DNA of 64,000 nt from JBFXAF01 sp050184585 (GCA_050184585.1 JBFXAF010000002.1:124001-188000), one strand, 5' to 3'. Shown: positions 1-8,935, numbered from the stretch's first letter. The notes: a model not told the origin generated them from the letters alone. Translations and numbers: made by a program.

Positions 1-107
1 CGCGACGAGATTTGGATCAGCAATCCGATTGGTCCACGACATCCGCCCTTGCGGCGGTCGCCAGCGGACGGCAATGTGGTCGTTCAAGGCTGAACAGGAT
101 TCCATGC

Positions 108-569
108 ATGACCACGAGGACATGGGCCTACGAGGATTTCGAGGAAGGCGGATCGATCGTGCTCGGCACGAAGACCGTCACCGCGGACGAAATCATCGAG
201 TTCGCATCCGAGTTCGACCCGCAGCCGATGCATCTCGACGAGGAAGCCGGCAGGGCGAGCATACTCGGCGGGTTGGCGGCGTCGGGCTGGCACACATGCT
301 CGATGTTCATGCGCATGATGTGCGACGGCTTCCTGCTCGATTCCACGTCCCAGGGTTCGCCGGGCATCGACTATGTGCGCTGGAAGCGGCCGCTGCTCGC
401 CGGCGACACGGTGACCGGTCACGCGAAGATCGTTGCCAAGCGCCTGTCGAAATCGAAGCCGGATCTCGGCTTGGTCACTGTTGAAAGTAGCCTCGTCAAC
501 CAGCGCGGCGAGACGGTGCTGGAACTCCAGAACACCGGCATGTTCCTGACCCGGGAGACGGCGCGGTGA
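108..569 (+). CDS. MaoC family (hot-dog) dehydratase, first of a tandem pair
   Basis: A 153-residue hot-dog-fold protein of the MaoC / (R)-specific enoyl-CoA hydratase type. The catalytic-type Asp-His stretch FDPQPMHLDEE lies near residues 37-47, followed by the helix GWHTCSMFMRMM. The ATG at 108 is preferred over upstream starts because homology begins a few residues later. The stop overlaps the GTG start of the next gene by 4 bp (GTGA), so the two MaoC proteins are probably co-translated and may form a heteromer. Known for the family: hydration or dehydration of acyl-CoA thioesters. The substrate here is not visible. Confidence 0.85.
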   Translation: MTTRTWAYEDFEEGGSIVLGTKTVTADEIIEFASEFDPQPMHLDEEAGRASILGGLAASGWHTCSMFMRMMCDGFLLDSTSQGSPGIDYVRWKRPLLAGDTVTGHAKIVAKRLSKSKPDLGLVTVESSLVNQRGETVLELQNTGMFLTRETAR

Positions 570-1036
570 CCTTCGAGGATTATCTGGGGATCGGCGAGAC
601 CGTCGCGATCGGCGCCCACACATTCGAGGCCGACGAGATCAAGGCGTTCGCCGCGAAATACGACCCTCAGCCTTTCCATCTCGACGAGGCTGCGGCCGAA
701 CGCAGTGTGTTCCGGCGGCTGTGCGCCTCTGGCTGGCACACGGCCTGCACCTGGATGAAGTACAACATGAAGACACGCGTCGATCAGGGCGCCCCGCGCT
801 GGACAGGCGAAGGTCCGGCGCCGGTGTTCGGGCCCTCCCCCGGCTTCACGGACCTCAAATGGCCGAAGCCCGTCTATGTTGGAGAGACCGTGACGTTTTC
901 ACGGCGGCCGCTCTCCGTCCGCAGGCGCGAGGCGAAACCGGGATGGCACATCATGAGTCTGCTCGCGGAGGGCCATGACAGCGCCGGCGACAAGGTGATC
1001 GAATTCACCAGCGGCGTACTGATCCACAAGCCCTGA
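566..1036 (+). CDS. MaoC family (hot-dog) dehydratase, second of the pair
   Basis: A 156-residue protein with the same fold as the gene before it. It has the Asp-His motif YDPQPFHLDEAA near residues 32-43 and the GWHTACTWMKY helix. The GTG start is inside the preceding stop region (4-bp overlap), which argues for translational coupling. Family role: hydratase/dehydratase acting on acyl thioesters, or a structural half of a two-subunit enzyme. The two copies are clearly diverged, so this is an old pair and not a recent duplication. Confidence 0.85.
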   Translation: MTFEDYLGIGETVAIGAHTFEADEIKAFAAKYDPQPFHLDEAAAERSVFRRLCASGWHTACTWMKYNMKTRVDQGAPRWTGEGPAPVFGPSPGFTDLKWPKPVYVGETVTFSRRPLSVRRREAKPGWHIMSLLAEGHDSAGDKVIEFTSGVLIHKP

Positions 1037-1042
1037 GAGGCT

Positions 1043-1522
1043 TCATCGGCCAAACGTCAGGTCTGCCGGCGAGATCAGTACCGAGAACTGTTCGCACCAG
1101 ATGATGACGCTCTGGTAGTCCTGCGGGTTCACCCCCGCCGGGATCGCATAGTTCTGGCTGCCTTTGAATGCGCGCAGCCGGCCGAGGTCGACGAACATCG
1201 CATTGCCCAGATCGCCCGATGAGCGGATGGCCGGCTTCGGGACGAGATAAACGTGGTACTTCGGCCCCGGCCCGACCTGAAAGTCCTCGTGCAGGCGGAC
1301 ATGGTCGGAAAACACCGAAACCTCGCCGCGGCCGTAGTGGACGGGATCGCTCGGGTTGGCGTGGATGAAGCGGCCGGAGCCGATGCGCTCGGACTGTTCC
1401 GTCCTCGGCTCCTCGGCCGCCGGCGGCGGAGGAAACACGTAGGGAAATAAAAAGAAGCCCAGCGCGACGCCGAAGCCCGTACCCAAAACCGCCCCGAAGA
1501 GAAATACGAGCAGCCAGCGCAT
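1043..1522 (-). CDS. DM13 domain membrane-anchored protein
   Basis: A 159-residue protein. An N-terminal hydrophobic segment (residues about 3-27) is followed by a Pro-rich linker (FPPPPAAEEP). The C-terminal domain resembles DM13: it has the VRLHEDFQVGPGPKYHVYL region and ends with a conserved single Cys in IIWCEQFSVLISPADL. DM13 domains are proposed to act in extracytoplasmic redox reactions through that Cys. The ATG at 1522 is chosen because GGAGG lies about 8 nt upstream. The gene converges on the MaoC pair. Confidence 0.75.
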   Translation of the reverse strand: MRWLLVFLFGAVLGTGFGVALGFFLFPYVFPPPPAAEEPRTEQSERIGSGRFIHANPSDPVHYGRGEVSVFSDHVRLHEDFQVGPGPKYHVYLVPKPAIRSSGDLGNAMFVDLGRLRAFKGSQNYAIPAGVNPQDYQSVIIWCEQFSVLISPADLTFGR

Positions 1523-1584
1523 CCCCTGCCTCCCCCCGCCGGCATGGGACCACGATCGTCGCGGTCGGGCAACCCGACCGGTCG

Positions 1585-1824
1585 TCAGCCTTCCACTACG
1601 GTCTCCGGCCGGTCGTCGCCGCGCGACGTCTCCAGCCGCCACTTGCCCGAGGCGTCCTCGTATTCGATGTCGTGGGTCTCGCCGCCGAGCTGCTGCTCGG
1701 CGGCCGCGCGCCTGGCGGCGGCAAGCGCATCCTCGCGGCTCGGATGCGTCTCGGAAAACACGTCGCCCACCTTGTAGGCCCAGCCGCCGTCGTGCTCGAC
1801 GATCCTGTAGGTCACCTTGGCCAT
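1585..1824 (-). CDS. DUF2188 domain protein
   Basis: A 79-residue soluble protein resembling DUF2188. It starts MAKVTYRIVEHDGGWAYKVG and continues with the family pattern of acidic/aromatic strand, then an Ala-rich helix (SREDALAAARRAAAEQQ, residues about 29-45) and a GETHDIEYEDASGKW strand. AGGAG upstream supports the ATG. Function is unknown. The family is common in rhizobia as stand-alone small proteins. Confidence 0.75.
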   Translation of the reverse strand: MAKVTYRIVEHDGGWAYKVGDVFSETHPSREDALAAARRAAAEQQLGGETHDIEYEDASGKWRLETSRGDDRPETVVEG

Positions 1825-1876
1825 GCTCGTCTCCTGTGCTTGACCGAGAACGGATGGCGGCGCTGCTCGTTCCGGA

Positions 1877-2422
1877 TCAGTGCCCCTCGAAGGCGACCAG
1901 CGTCCTCACCGAGACCCCGAGCCCTTCCAGCTTCCTGCGCCCGCCGAGGTCGGGCAGATCGATGACGAAGCAGGCCGACACGATGTCGGCGCCCATCTGG
2001 GTGAGCAGCTTCACCGCGCCCTCGGCGGTGCCGCCCGTGGCGATCAAGTCGTCGACGAGGATGACCTTTTCGCCAGGCGCCACCGCGTCCTTGTGCATCT
2101 CCATCTCGTCGATGCCGTATTCGAGGCTGTATGCGACCCTGACCGTATCGTGCGGCAGCTTGCCCTTCTTGCGGATCGGCACGAAGCCCGCCGAGAGCTG
2201 GTGGGCGATGGCGCCGCCAAGGATGAAGCCGCGCGCCTCGATGCCGGCGATCTTGTCGATCTTCTGGCCCGCATAGGGGTGCACCAGTTCGTCCACCGCC
2301 CGCCGGAATGCCCGCGCATTGCCGAGCAGCGTGGTGATGTCGCGGAACAGGATGCCCGGCTTGGGATAGTCGGGGATCGTGCGGATCGCCGAAATCAACG
2401 TCTCTTCGAGGGAAGATTTCAT
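1877..2422 (-). CDS. apt: Adenine phosphoribosyltransferase
   Basis: Salvages adenine: adenine + PRPP gives AMP + PPi, in the cytoplasm. The 181-residue length is normal. Visible are the N-terminal IRTIPDYPKPGILFRDIT signature, GIEARGFILGGAIAHQL, and the PRPP-binding motif VILVDDLIATGGTA near residues 118-131. The ATG at 2422 gives the canonical N-terminus; an in-frame upstream extension has no homology. It lies downstream of petC on the same strand but is separated from it by a strong terminator, so it is probably a separate transcription unit. Confidence 0.95.
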   Translation of the reverse strand: MKSSLEETLISAIRTIPDYPKPGILFRDITTLLGNARAFRRAVDELVHPYAGQKIDKIAGIEARGFILGGAIAHQLSAGFVPIRKKGKLPHDTVRVAYSLEYGIDEMEMHKDAVAPGEKVILVDDLIATGGTAEGAVKLLTQMGADIVSACFVIDLPDLGGRRKLEGLGVSVRTLVAFEGH

Positions 2423-2470
2423 GCGCCGTGCCCCGTTGCCGGACAGTTTTGAACCGTCGCAGCGCAAATG

Positions 2471-2494
2471 AAAAGGGGCGCTCGACGCGCCCCT
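2471..2494 (-). terminator. Intrinsic terminator after petC
   Basis: On the minus strand the sequence AAGGGGCGC-gtcga-GCGCCCCTT forms a perfect GC-rich stem with a 5-nt loop and runs into TTTTCATTT. It begins about 23 nt after the petC stop codon. This is a classical Rho-independent terminator closing the petABC operon ahead of apt. Confidence 0.9.
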
Positions 2495-2516
2495 TCGATA
2501 TGCCCGTCAAGGTCGC

Positions 2517-3383
2517 TCAGTGCGCGACGTCGGACCAGATCTTGCGCTTGGTGAGATAAACCAGGCCGGCGAACAAGAGCAGGAAGATCATGACCCGGAA
2601 GCCGGTCTTCTTGCGATCCTCCAGATGCGGCTCCGCCGCCCACATCAGGAATGCGGATACGTCCTTTGCATACTGGTCGACCGTCTGCGGGGTACCGTCG
2701 GTATACGTCACCGAATCGTCGTTGAGCGGCTTCGCCATCGCCAGTGACTTGCCGGAGATGAAGTAGGGGTTGTAGTGGGTGCCTTCCGCGACCTCCATGC
2801 CTTCCGGCGGGGTATGGTCGTAGCCGGTCAGCAGGGCGTGGATGTAGTCCGGACCACCTTCGGCATACTGCGTGAAGATGTCGAAGACGAACGTCGGGAA
2901 GCCGCGTTCGACAGTGCGCGCCTTGGCGATCAGCGAGAAGTCCGGCGGCACCGCGCCGTTATTGGAGGCGGCGGCCTGCTGGCTATTGGCGTAGGGCGGC
3001 GGAAAATGGTCGGACGGGACCGCTGGGCGCGTGAACATCTCGCCGTCGGCGTCCGGCCCGTCCTGAATCTCGACGGGCCAGGCGGCTGCGAAGGCCTTTA
3101 CCTGTGCTTCGGAGTAGCCGAGCTCGGCGAGCGACCGGAACGCCACGAGCTGCATCGAATGGCAGCCTGCGCAGACGTTGGTGTAGACGTTCAGGCCGCG
3201 TTGGAGCTGCGCCTTGTCGTAGGTTCCGAATGGTCCGGCGAACGACCAGTCCATCTCCTGCGGCTTCATGATCGGGAAATGCGTCGGCTCCGCCGCGCTG
3301 TGCCCCTCGCCTTCCGCCGCGACGGCGAATCCGCCCGCAATGGCCAGTCCGAGCACCGCCAGTCCGCCGAGGATCTTCTTCAT
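2517..3383 (-). CDS. petC: Cytochrome c1 of the bc1 complex
   Basis: Membrane-anchored c-type cytochrome of the respiratory bc1 complex that passes electrons from the Rieske centre to soluble cytochrome c. Residues 1-24 form a signal peptide (KKILGGLAVLGLAIAGGFAVAA). The haem site CAGCH is near residue 73. A C-terminal membrane anchor (VMIFLLLFAGLVYLTKR, about residues 265-281) ends the 288-residue protein. The ATG at 3383 sits well after GAGAGGGA; a GTG two codons upstream is an alternative. This is the third gene of petABC. It is a stand-alone c1 and not the b/c1 fusion seen in Bradyrhizobium. Confidence 0.95.
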   Translation of the reverse strand: MKKILGGLAVLGLAIAGGFAVAAEGEGHSAAEPTHFPIMKPQEMDWSFAGPFGTYDKAQLQRGLNVYTNVCAGCHSMQLVAFRSLAELGYSEAQVKAFAAAWPVEIQDGPDADGEMFTRPAVPSDHFPPPYANSQQAAASNNGAVPPDFSLIAKARTVERGFPTFVFDIFTQYAEGGPDYIHALLTGYDHTPPEGMEVAEGTHYNPYFISGKSLAMAKPLNDDSVTYTDGTPQTVDQYAKDVSAFLMWAAEPHLEDRKKTGFRVMIFLLLFAGLVYLTKRKIWSDVAH

Positions 3384-3413
3384 CGACACGTCCCTCTCAC
3401 CCGGTCCCGCGGC

Positions 3414-4724
3414 TCAGTGCCTGGCCTCAGGCGCGGCGGTTGCGCCCTGGGGCAACGCGACCGCGCCGGCCTTGTTCTTCTCCAGCACGGCCTCCGTGAT
3501 GGAATTCGGCATCCTGCGCGGTGATTCGATCAGGCCGAGCAAAGGCATGATCACGATGAAGAAGCCGAAGTAGTAGAGCGTACCCAGCTGCGACATGATC
3601 ACGTAGCTGCCCTCGGCAGGTCGCGAGCCCAGCCAGCCAAGGAAGATCGCGTTCGCGACGAACAGCCAGAAGAACAGGCGGTACCACGGACGATAGGCCG
3701 CCGAACGCACCTTCGACGTGTCGAGCCAGGGTACGAAGAACAGGATCAGGATCGATCCGAACATGGCGAGCACGCCGCCGAGCTTCGAATCGATCGGGCC
3801 GATCGAGAAAGTGATGGCGCGCAGGATCGCGTAGAAGGGCAGGTAGTACCACTCCGGGACGATATGCGCCGGCGTCTTCAGCGGATCGGCGACGATGTAG
3901 TTGTCCGGGTGACCCAGATAGTTCGGGATGTAGAAGACGAAGTAGGCGAAGACGATGAAGAACACCACCATCCCGAACGTGTCCTTCATCGTCGCGTGCG
4001 GCGTGAAGGGCACGGTGTCGGTCTTGGACTTGACCTCGATGCCGGTGGGATTGTTCTGGCCGGTGACGTGCAGCGCCCAGATGTGCAGGACGACGACGCC
4101 GGCGATCATGAAGGGAAGCAGGTAGTGCAGGGCGAAGAAGCGGTTGAGCGTCGGGTTGTCGACCGCGAAGCCGCCGAGCAGGAGCTGCTGTATCCACTCG
4201 CCGACCAGCGGGATGGCGGTGAAGAAGCCCGTGATGACGGTTGCGCCCCAGAAGCTCATCTGCCCCCACGGCAGCACGTAGCCCATGAAACCGGTCGCCA
4301 TCATCAACAGATAGATGATGCAGCCGAGGATCCAGAGCAGTTCGCGGGGCGCCTTGTAGGAGCCGTAGTAGAGACCGCGGGCGATATGGATGTAGACGGC
4401 GATGAAGAACATCGACGCGCCGTTCGAATGCAGGTAGCGCAGCAGCCACCCCGAATTGACGTCGCGCATGATCTTCTCGACCGACTGGAAGGCGATCGTC
4501 GAATCGGCGGCGTAATGCATGGCCAGCACCACGCCGGTGACGATCTGAGCCACCAGCATGACGGTCAGGATACCGCCGAAGGTCCAGAAGTAGTTGAGGT
4601 TTCGCGGCACCGGATAGGCCACGAAGCTGTCGTAGACCAGTCGCGGCAGGGGCAGCCTCGAGTCGATCCATCGGCCGATCCCGGTCGTTGGCGTGTAGCT
4701 GCCGTGTGCGTGATGTCCGCTCAT
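3414..4724 (-). CDS. petB: Cytochrome b of the bc1 complex
   Basis: Core quinol-oxidising membrane subunit (436 residues) of the bc1 complex. Eight or so membrane segments are visible. Haem-ligand segments include VVLAMHYAADS and LRYLHSNGASMFF (first pair of helices) and LPFMIAGVVVLHIWALH. The Qo-site motif is the PEWYYLPFYAILR region. The start at 4724 gives MSGHHAHGSY; a longer in-frame extension overlaps petA and is not credible. It lies 10 bp after petA and 30 bp before petC in one operon. Confidence 0.96.
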   Translation of the reverse strand: MSGHHAHGSYTPTTGIGRWIDSRLPLPRLVYDSFVAYPVPRNLNYFWTFGGILTVMLVAQIVTGVVLAMHYAADSTIAFQSVEKIMRDVNSGWLLRYLHSNGASMFFIAVYIHIARGLYYGSYKAPRELLWILGCIIYLLMMATGFMGYVLPWGQMSFWGATVITGFFTAIPLVGEWIQQLLLGGFAVDNPTLNRFFALHYLLPFMIAGVVVLHIWALHVTGQNNPTGIEVKSKTDTVPFTPHATMKDTFGMVVFFIVFAYFVFYIPNYLGHPDNYIVADPLKTPAHIVPEWYYLPFYAILRAITFSIGPIDSKLGGVLAMFGSILILFFVPWLDTSKVRSAAYRPWYRLFFWLFVANAIFLGWLGSRPAEGSYVIMSQLGTLYYFGFFIVIMPLLGLIESPRRMPNSITEAVLEKNKAGAVALPQGATAAPEARH

Positions 4725-4734
4725 GACGCTCCCC

Positions 4735-5298
4735 TCAGCCGATCCGGATGACCGTGTCGGACACGAATGCAAAGACCGGAACGGCGAGGTTCTCCGGCGC
4801 CGGGCCTTTGCGGATGCGGCCGGCCGTGTCGTAGTGCGAGCCGTGGCAGGGGCAGAACCAGCCATTGAAGTCGCCTGCCTGTCCAAGCGGCACGCAGCCG
4901 AGATGGGTGCAGGAGCCGATCATGACGATCCAGTTCTCCTTGCCCTCGCCGGCGCCGCGGTCTGCGTCGGTCGCGGGAGCGGCTGCATCGATGTTGGCGT
5001 TGCGCGCCAGCGGATCCTTGAGATCGTCGAGCGAAACGGCCTTAGCCGCCTCGATCTCCTCGGGCGTGCGGTTGCGGATGAACACCGGCTTGCCGCGCCA
5101 CTTGGCGGTCAACGACATGCCCGGCGTAACCGCGGACACATCCACTTCGATGGTCGCCAGCGCGAGCGTCGAGGCGTCGGGGCGCATCTGGTCGATGAAC
5201 GGCCAGGCGACGCCGGCCACACCGACAGCGCCTGCCATACCTGTCGCGACGTAGAGGAAATCCCGGCGGGAAGGTTCGACCGTGTCGTGTGCGCTCAC
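4735..5298 (-). CDS. petA: Rieske iron-sulfur subunit of the bc1 complex
   Basis: 188-residue Rieske protein. It has a twin-arginine-type N-terminus (SRRDFLYVATGMAGAVG, residues about 10-26), which is also the membrane anchor. The two [2Fe-2S] ligand boxes are CTHLGC and CPCHGSHYD in the C-terminal third. The GTG at 5298 is chosen because the family normally begins a few residues before the RR motif. It is the first gene of petABC. The roughly 290-bp region upstream should contain the operon promoter, but no specific box could be assigned. Confidence 0.95.
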   Translation of the reverse strand: MSAHDTVEPSRRDFLYVATGMAGAVGVAGVAWPFIDQMRPDASTLALATIEVDVSAVTPGMSLTAKWRGKPVFIRNRTPEEIEAAKAVSLDDLKDPLARNANIDAAAPATDADRGAGEGKENWIVMIGSCTHLGCVPLGQAGDFNGWFCPCHGSHYDTAGRIRKGPAPENLAVPVFAFVSDTVIRIG

Positions 5299-5588
5299 TG
5301 GACCCAGATCCTTTCGCCTCGGATGCCTCGGGCGGAGCCGCACCCCGCCAGCCGCGTCACGCGCAAACGCGCGCCAGTCGCGGATTCCCCCGGTATCGGG
5401 GGCTGGTTTATGCGTGAAGAATAGGCTTGTCCAGCCGCCGCCGGGGATGACGGCAGATTGTCGCGGGGGTCGTCAGGCACCACGTCCACGGTCGCGCACG
5501 GGGGTCGTCGTTCGCGCCGCGCCGAACTTGGTCCATATGATCCGCGAGATCATTGAGTTCGTTGGCCAAACAGCTACAAAGTAGACCT

Positions 5589-5933
5589 GTGACAACCATC
5601 ATCCAGCCCGGCGACTGGCTCGCCGATCCCGCGCGCTTCCACGGCGAGTGGGAGGGGGGCGCGTCGGGGTCGAAGCTCTGCGTCATCGCCAACCGCATCG
5701 ACGGTGCCGGCGGCGGGCCGCGACTGCACCGGCATCCCTATGCCGAAGTCTTCGTGATCCGTTCCGGCCGCGGACTGTTCACTGTCGGCGAGGAGACGAT
5801 CGAAGCCACCGCGGGGCAGATCCTCGTCGTGCCGGCCCACATCGCACACAAATTCGAGAATCTCGGTCGCGGTCCGCTGGAAACGATCGACATCCACGAG
5901 AGCGGCAGCTTTTCGACCGAATGGCTGGAGTAG
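5589..5933 (+). CDS. Small cupin-domain protein
   Basis: A 114-residue single-domain cupin. Cupin motif 1 is seen as RLHRHPYAEVFVIRSGRG and motif 2 as GQILVVPAHIAHKFENLG, giving the His/Glu metal ligands. GTG at 5589 is the likely start (VTTIIQPGDW). A TTG at 5553 would add 12 residues with no family similarity. The ribosome-binding site is weak for both. Function cannot be named: such cupins range from isomerases to small-molecule sensors. Confidence 0.8.
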   Translation: MTTIIQPGDWLADPARFHGEWEGGASGSKLCVIANRIDGAGGGPRLHRHPYAEVFVIRSGRGLFTVGEETIEATAGQILVVPAHIAHKFENLGRGPLETIDIHESGSFSTEWLE

Positions 5934-5935
5934 CC

Positions 5936-6367
5936 TCAGCCTATCCCGTGCTTCTTCAGCAGCGCCTGCTCGTCGCCCGAGACCCAGCCAAAAATCTTCG
6001 GGTCTCCGTCGAGCTTCTGGACGAGGTAGTGCACGTCGAAATCGATGGCCACGTCGTCTTCGTCCTTGCGGGCATAGGCCGCGACCCAGGAGACATGCGC
6101 CACGCAATGGCGCTCGTCGATGGGAGAGACGCGAAGGCCGCGTATCCGCATGTCCTTCGTCCCGATCGCGCGGTAACGCTCGTAGCCCTTGGCGATGACC
6201 TTCATGAGCTGGTCGTCGTTCTTTCCGGCCATCACCCCCGCCGGCGAGGCCGCTATGAATTCGGAGGCGTACAGCGCCTCGATTTCCTTCTCGTCCAGGT
6301 CGCCCGCGAGCGACTGCGCGAAGAAGCGTTCGTACCGCTCGAAAAGTTTCCTGACGCCGGCTTCCAT
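5936..6367 (-). CDS. SnoaL/NTF2-like protein
   Basis: A 143-residue protein with the layout of an NTF2-like cone-shaped fold. An N-terminal helix (VRKLFERYERFFAQSLAG) is followed by an ALYASEFIAASPAGVMAG segment and alternating strands ending in DVHYLVQKLDGDPKIFGWVSGDEQALLKKHG. GGGAG precedes the ATG at 6367. The gene converges on the cupin with 2 bp between stops. Reaction or ligand is unknown. Confidence 0.65.
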   Translation of the reverse strand: MEAGVRKLFERYERFFAQSLAGDLDEKEIEALYASEFIAASPAGVMAGKNDDQLMKVIAKGYERYRAIGTKDMRIRGLRVSPIDERHCVAHVSWVAAYARKDEDDVAIDFDVHYLVQKLDGDPKIFGWVSGDEQALLKKHGIG

Positions 6368-6444
6368 CGCCTTGAACTCCCGGTGGCGCGCAATGACCTG
6401 AATGGACAGGAAGCCCGGATGTTCCGCGCGGCGAAAACTCCGGG

Positions 6445-6759
6445 CTACGTCGCGCCCAGCCGCGCCAGCACCTCGCCGGGGATGGCGTATTCGCGGATGA
6501 CGTCATGGTGGCGCCGCATGCCGCACAGTTCTCGCTGGATGAAGTAGGCGTAGACGGCCGCGGCCGCATCGCGCACCAGCGCCTTCCGCGCGTCCGCTTC
6601 GCCGGCGAATTCCTTGAGCGCCGCGAGGGTGCGTTCGACGCGATGGCCGGCGCGGCCAAGGGACGCTGCCTTCTCGGCGACGATCTCGTAGTCGAGGATC
6701 TGGACGCCGTCCCCGGGCCGGCCGGGATTGGCGTACTGGCCGGGAGGTCGCAGGCTCAT
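6445..6759 (-). CDS. DUF6665-like small protein
   Basis: A 104-residue, mostly helical soluble protein with the pattern ILDYEIVAEKAASLGRAG, then AVYAYFIQRELCGMRRHHDVI, then YAIPGEVLARLG. This matches what I recall of DUF6665, a small rhizobial family of unknown function. Its ATG overlaps the stop of the ABC exporter gene by 4 bp, so it is expressed from the same transcript. Confidence 0.65.
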   Translation of the reverse strand: MSLRPPGQYANPGRPGDGVQILDYEIVAEKAASLGRAGHRVERTLAALKEFAGEADARKALVRDAAAAVYAYFIQRELCGMRRHHDVIREYAIPGEVLARLGAT

Positions 6760-8669
6760 TCCGCAGCCAGCCTGTTTGGCAGGAAGCCGCCCGACTGCCG
6801 CTTCCAGAGCTGGGCGTAGAGGCCGTTGCGGGCGAGGAGTTCGTCATGCGTACCTTCCTCGACGATCCTGCCCTCGTCGAGCACGATCAGACGGTCGAGG
6901 GCGGCGATGGTGGAGAGCCGGTGCGCGATGGCGATGACCGTCTTGCCTTCCATCATCCGGTAGAGGTTCTCTTGGATCGCCGCCTCGATTTCCGAATCCA
7001 GCGCGGAGGTCGCCTCGTCGAGGACCAGGATCGGGGCGTCCTTCAACATCATTCGCGCAATGGCGACCCGCTGCCTTTGGCCGCCCGAAAGCTTTACGCC
7101 GCGCTCGCCGACATGCGCGTCATAGCCGAGGCGACCCCGCGGATCGGACGCCTCGCGGATGAAGTCGTCGGCCGCGGCCCGCATCGCTGCGTCGACGATC
7201 TCGTGCTCGCTGGCGCCCGGCTTGCCGTAGCCGATATTGTCGCGGATGGAGCGGTGCATGAGCATGGCGTCCTGGCTGACCACGCCGAACTGCGCCCTGA
7301 GCGAGGCCTGGGTGAGCGAGCGAACGTCCTGCCCGTCGATCAGGATGCGCCCGCCCTCGACGTCGAAGAGGCGCAGCATCAGGTTGACCACCGTCGTCTT
7401 GCCCGCGCCCGATGGTCCGATCAGCGCCACGCGTTCGCCCGGCCTGATGTGAAGGTTCAGATTGTCGATGACGCCGCCGGTCTTGCCGTAGTGGAAGCTG
7501 ACGTTCTCGAAGCGGATGTCGCCCTTGGACCTCTTCATCACCGCCGCATCCGCCGCGTCGCGGATCGCCGGCTGCACGGAGATCGTTCGCGTCGCATCCT
7601 GCACGGTCGCGTAGTTGCGGATCAGGCCGTTGACGTTGAACATCATCCAGCCCGACATCTGGTTGAGCCTGAACACCAGCGCCATCGACGCGGCGATCGC
7701 TCCCGTCGAGATCTCTCCGGACGTCCACGCCATTACCGCGATCGCCCCGACGCTGGCCATCATGAAGCCGTTGAGCGTCGCCACCGCCGAGCGCACGGTC
7801 GTCACCGCGCGCGTCAGGCGGATGATCGCCGTGATGAGGTTTTCCAGACCGTCGCGGATATAGGCGTGCTCGCGCCGGCCGCTGTCGAACAGTTTCACCG
7901 CCATGATGTTGGTGAAGGCGTCGACCAGCCGTCCGTTGAAGATCGAGCGCTGGTCCGCCGTGGCGCGCCCCGCACGCCGCATCTCGGGCAGGAGGAATCG
8001 CATGATGGCGACGTAGCCGGCGAACCAGAGCGCGACCACGATGCCCATCAGCGGGTCGAGCGACATCAGTATGGTCACGGCGAGGATCACGAAGGTCAGG
8101 AACGACCACATGGTCTGCAGCACGCTGACGATGAAATCGCCGACGGCCTCGCCACCCTGCATGATCTTCGTCGCAATGCGCCCGGCGAAGTCGTTCTGGT
8201 AGAACCCGTAGGGCTGCTCGATCACCCGACGGAACGATTGCCACCGCACCATCGAGAAGAAGCCCGGCACGATCACCTGCTGCTCGATCACGGCCGAAGC
8301 CACCATGATGATCGTGCGGATGACCAGGACCAGGACCAGAAGCGCCACGAGTTCCGACCAATGGTCTTGCAGGAGCGTGGCGGGGCTGGACGAATCCATG
8401 AGGTCGATCAGCCAGCCGACAGACCAGTACATGGCCGCGTCGACAGCGCCGGCCAACCCGCCAATGACGAGGAGCAGGACGAACGGTCCCTTCGCCTGCC
8501 GCGCGAAATAGGAAATGAATTTCCAGGCGTCCTCGGGCAGCACCTCGCGGTCGGTATCCGACAGCGGGTCGATCCAGCCCTCGAACCGCCGCCATAGCCA
8601 GTGATCGCGGTCCACCTCGGCGGGCTGGTCGGTCGCCGGCGCCTGCGGCGGCTTGGTTGTCTTGTTCAT
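6756..8669 (-). CDS. ABC exporter, fused membrane and ATPase domains (copy A)
   Basis: 637-residue half-transporter of the MsbA/ATM type. A cytoplasmic N-terminus is followed by six membrane helices (about residues 55-345). The nucleotide-binding domain has Walker A GPSGAGKTT near 418, signature KLSGGQRQR near 524 and Walker B ILVLDEATSALD near 541. All catalytic residues look intact. It is closely related in sequence and layout to the exporter gene upstream (8931-10790), so the two may form a heterodimer. Substrate is unknown. An array of 8-bp repeats separates the two genes. Confidence 0.9.
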   Translation of the reverse strand: MNKTTKPPQAPATDQPAEVDRDHWLWRRFEGWIDPLSDTDREVLPEDAWKFISYFARQAKGPFVLLLVIGGLAGAVDAAMYWSVGWLIDLMDSSSPATLLQDHWSELVALLVLVLVIRTIIMVASAVIEQQVIVPGFFSMVRWQSFRRVIEQPYGFYQNDFAGRIATKIMQGGEAVGDFIVSVLQTMWSFLTFVILAVTILMSLDPLMGIVVALWFAGYVAIMRFLLPEMRRAGRATADQRSIFNGRLVDAFTNIMAVKLFDSGRREHAYIRDGLENLITAIIRLTRAVTTVRSAVATLNGFMMASVGAIAVMAWTSGEISTGAIAASMALVFRLNQMSGWMMFNVNGLIRNYATVQDATRTISVQPAIRDAADAAVMKRSKGDIRFENVSFHYGKTGGVIDNLNLHIRPGERVALIGPSGAGKTTVVNLMLRLFDVEGGRILIDGQDVRSLTQASLRAQFGVVSQDAMLMHRSIRDNIGYGKPGASEHEIVDAAMRAAADDFIREASDPRGRLGYDAHVGERGVKLSGGQRQRVAIARMMLKDAPILVLDEATSALDSEIEAAIQENLYRMMEGKTVIAIAHRLSTIAALDRLIVLDEGRIVEEGTHDELLARNGLYAQLWKRQSGGFLPNRLAAE

Positions 8670-8734
8670 CGGCCTATTAACTGGTCCCGCCGGTCGCGAT
8701 TGGCAACGGGGTGGAGATTACAATGCGGACAGGA

Positions 8735-8849
8735 GTGGCAGTAGGGCGGTAGGGCGGTAGGGCAGTAGGGCAGTAGGGCAGTAGGGCAGTAGGGCAGTAG
8801 GGCAGTAGGGCAGTAGGGCAGTAGGGCAGTAGGGCAGTAGGGCAGTAGG
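8735..8849. repeat. Tandem octanucleotide array (AGGGCAGT), about 13 units
   Basis: From 8743 to 8846 the plus strand is an uninterrupted 8-bp tandem repeat of AGGGCAGT, with about 13 units. The first two units read AGGGCGGT, and a degenerate unit precedes them. It lies between the two ABC exporter genes. The same unit recurs in inverted orientation at 8909-8935 and at the 3' ends of genes near 24.6 and 26.4 kb. It has no unique spacers, so it is not a CRISPR. Array length is likely to vary by slippage. Confidence 0.95.
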
Positions 8850-8904
8850 AAGAAATCGAGCGGAGATCGCGCAGAAGCAAGCTGCGGATCGAAAGTGCTC
8901 GTTC

Positions 8905-8935
8905 ACATACTGCCCTACTGCCCTACTGCCCTACT
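8905..8935. repeat. Inverted short array of the same octamer
   Basis: Three units of ACTGCCCT (reverse complement of AGGGCAGT) at 8909-8932, flanked by the motif TTCACAT. The stop codon TAG of the upstream exporter gene (8931-8933) is the first part of the array. Together with the 13-unit array 60 bp away it could fold into a long hairpin in the intergenic RNA. Confidence 0.9.

Noticed and set aside
1..107. Upstream extension of the first MaoC gene (start at 12)
   Set aside because: The added 32 residues show no family similarity, and the ATG at 108 fits the domain start.
8735..8849. CRISPR array
   Set aside because: The repeat unit is only 8 bp and there are no unique spacers.
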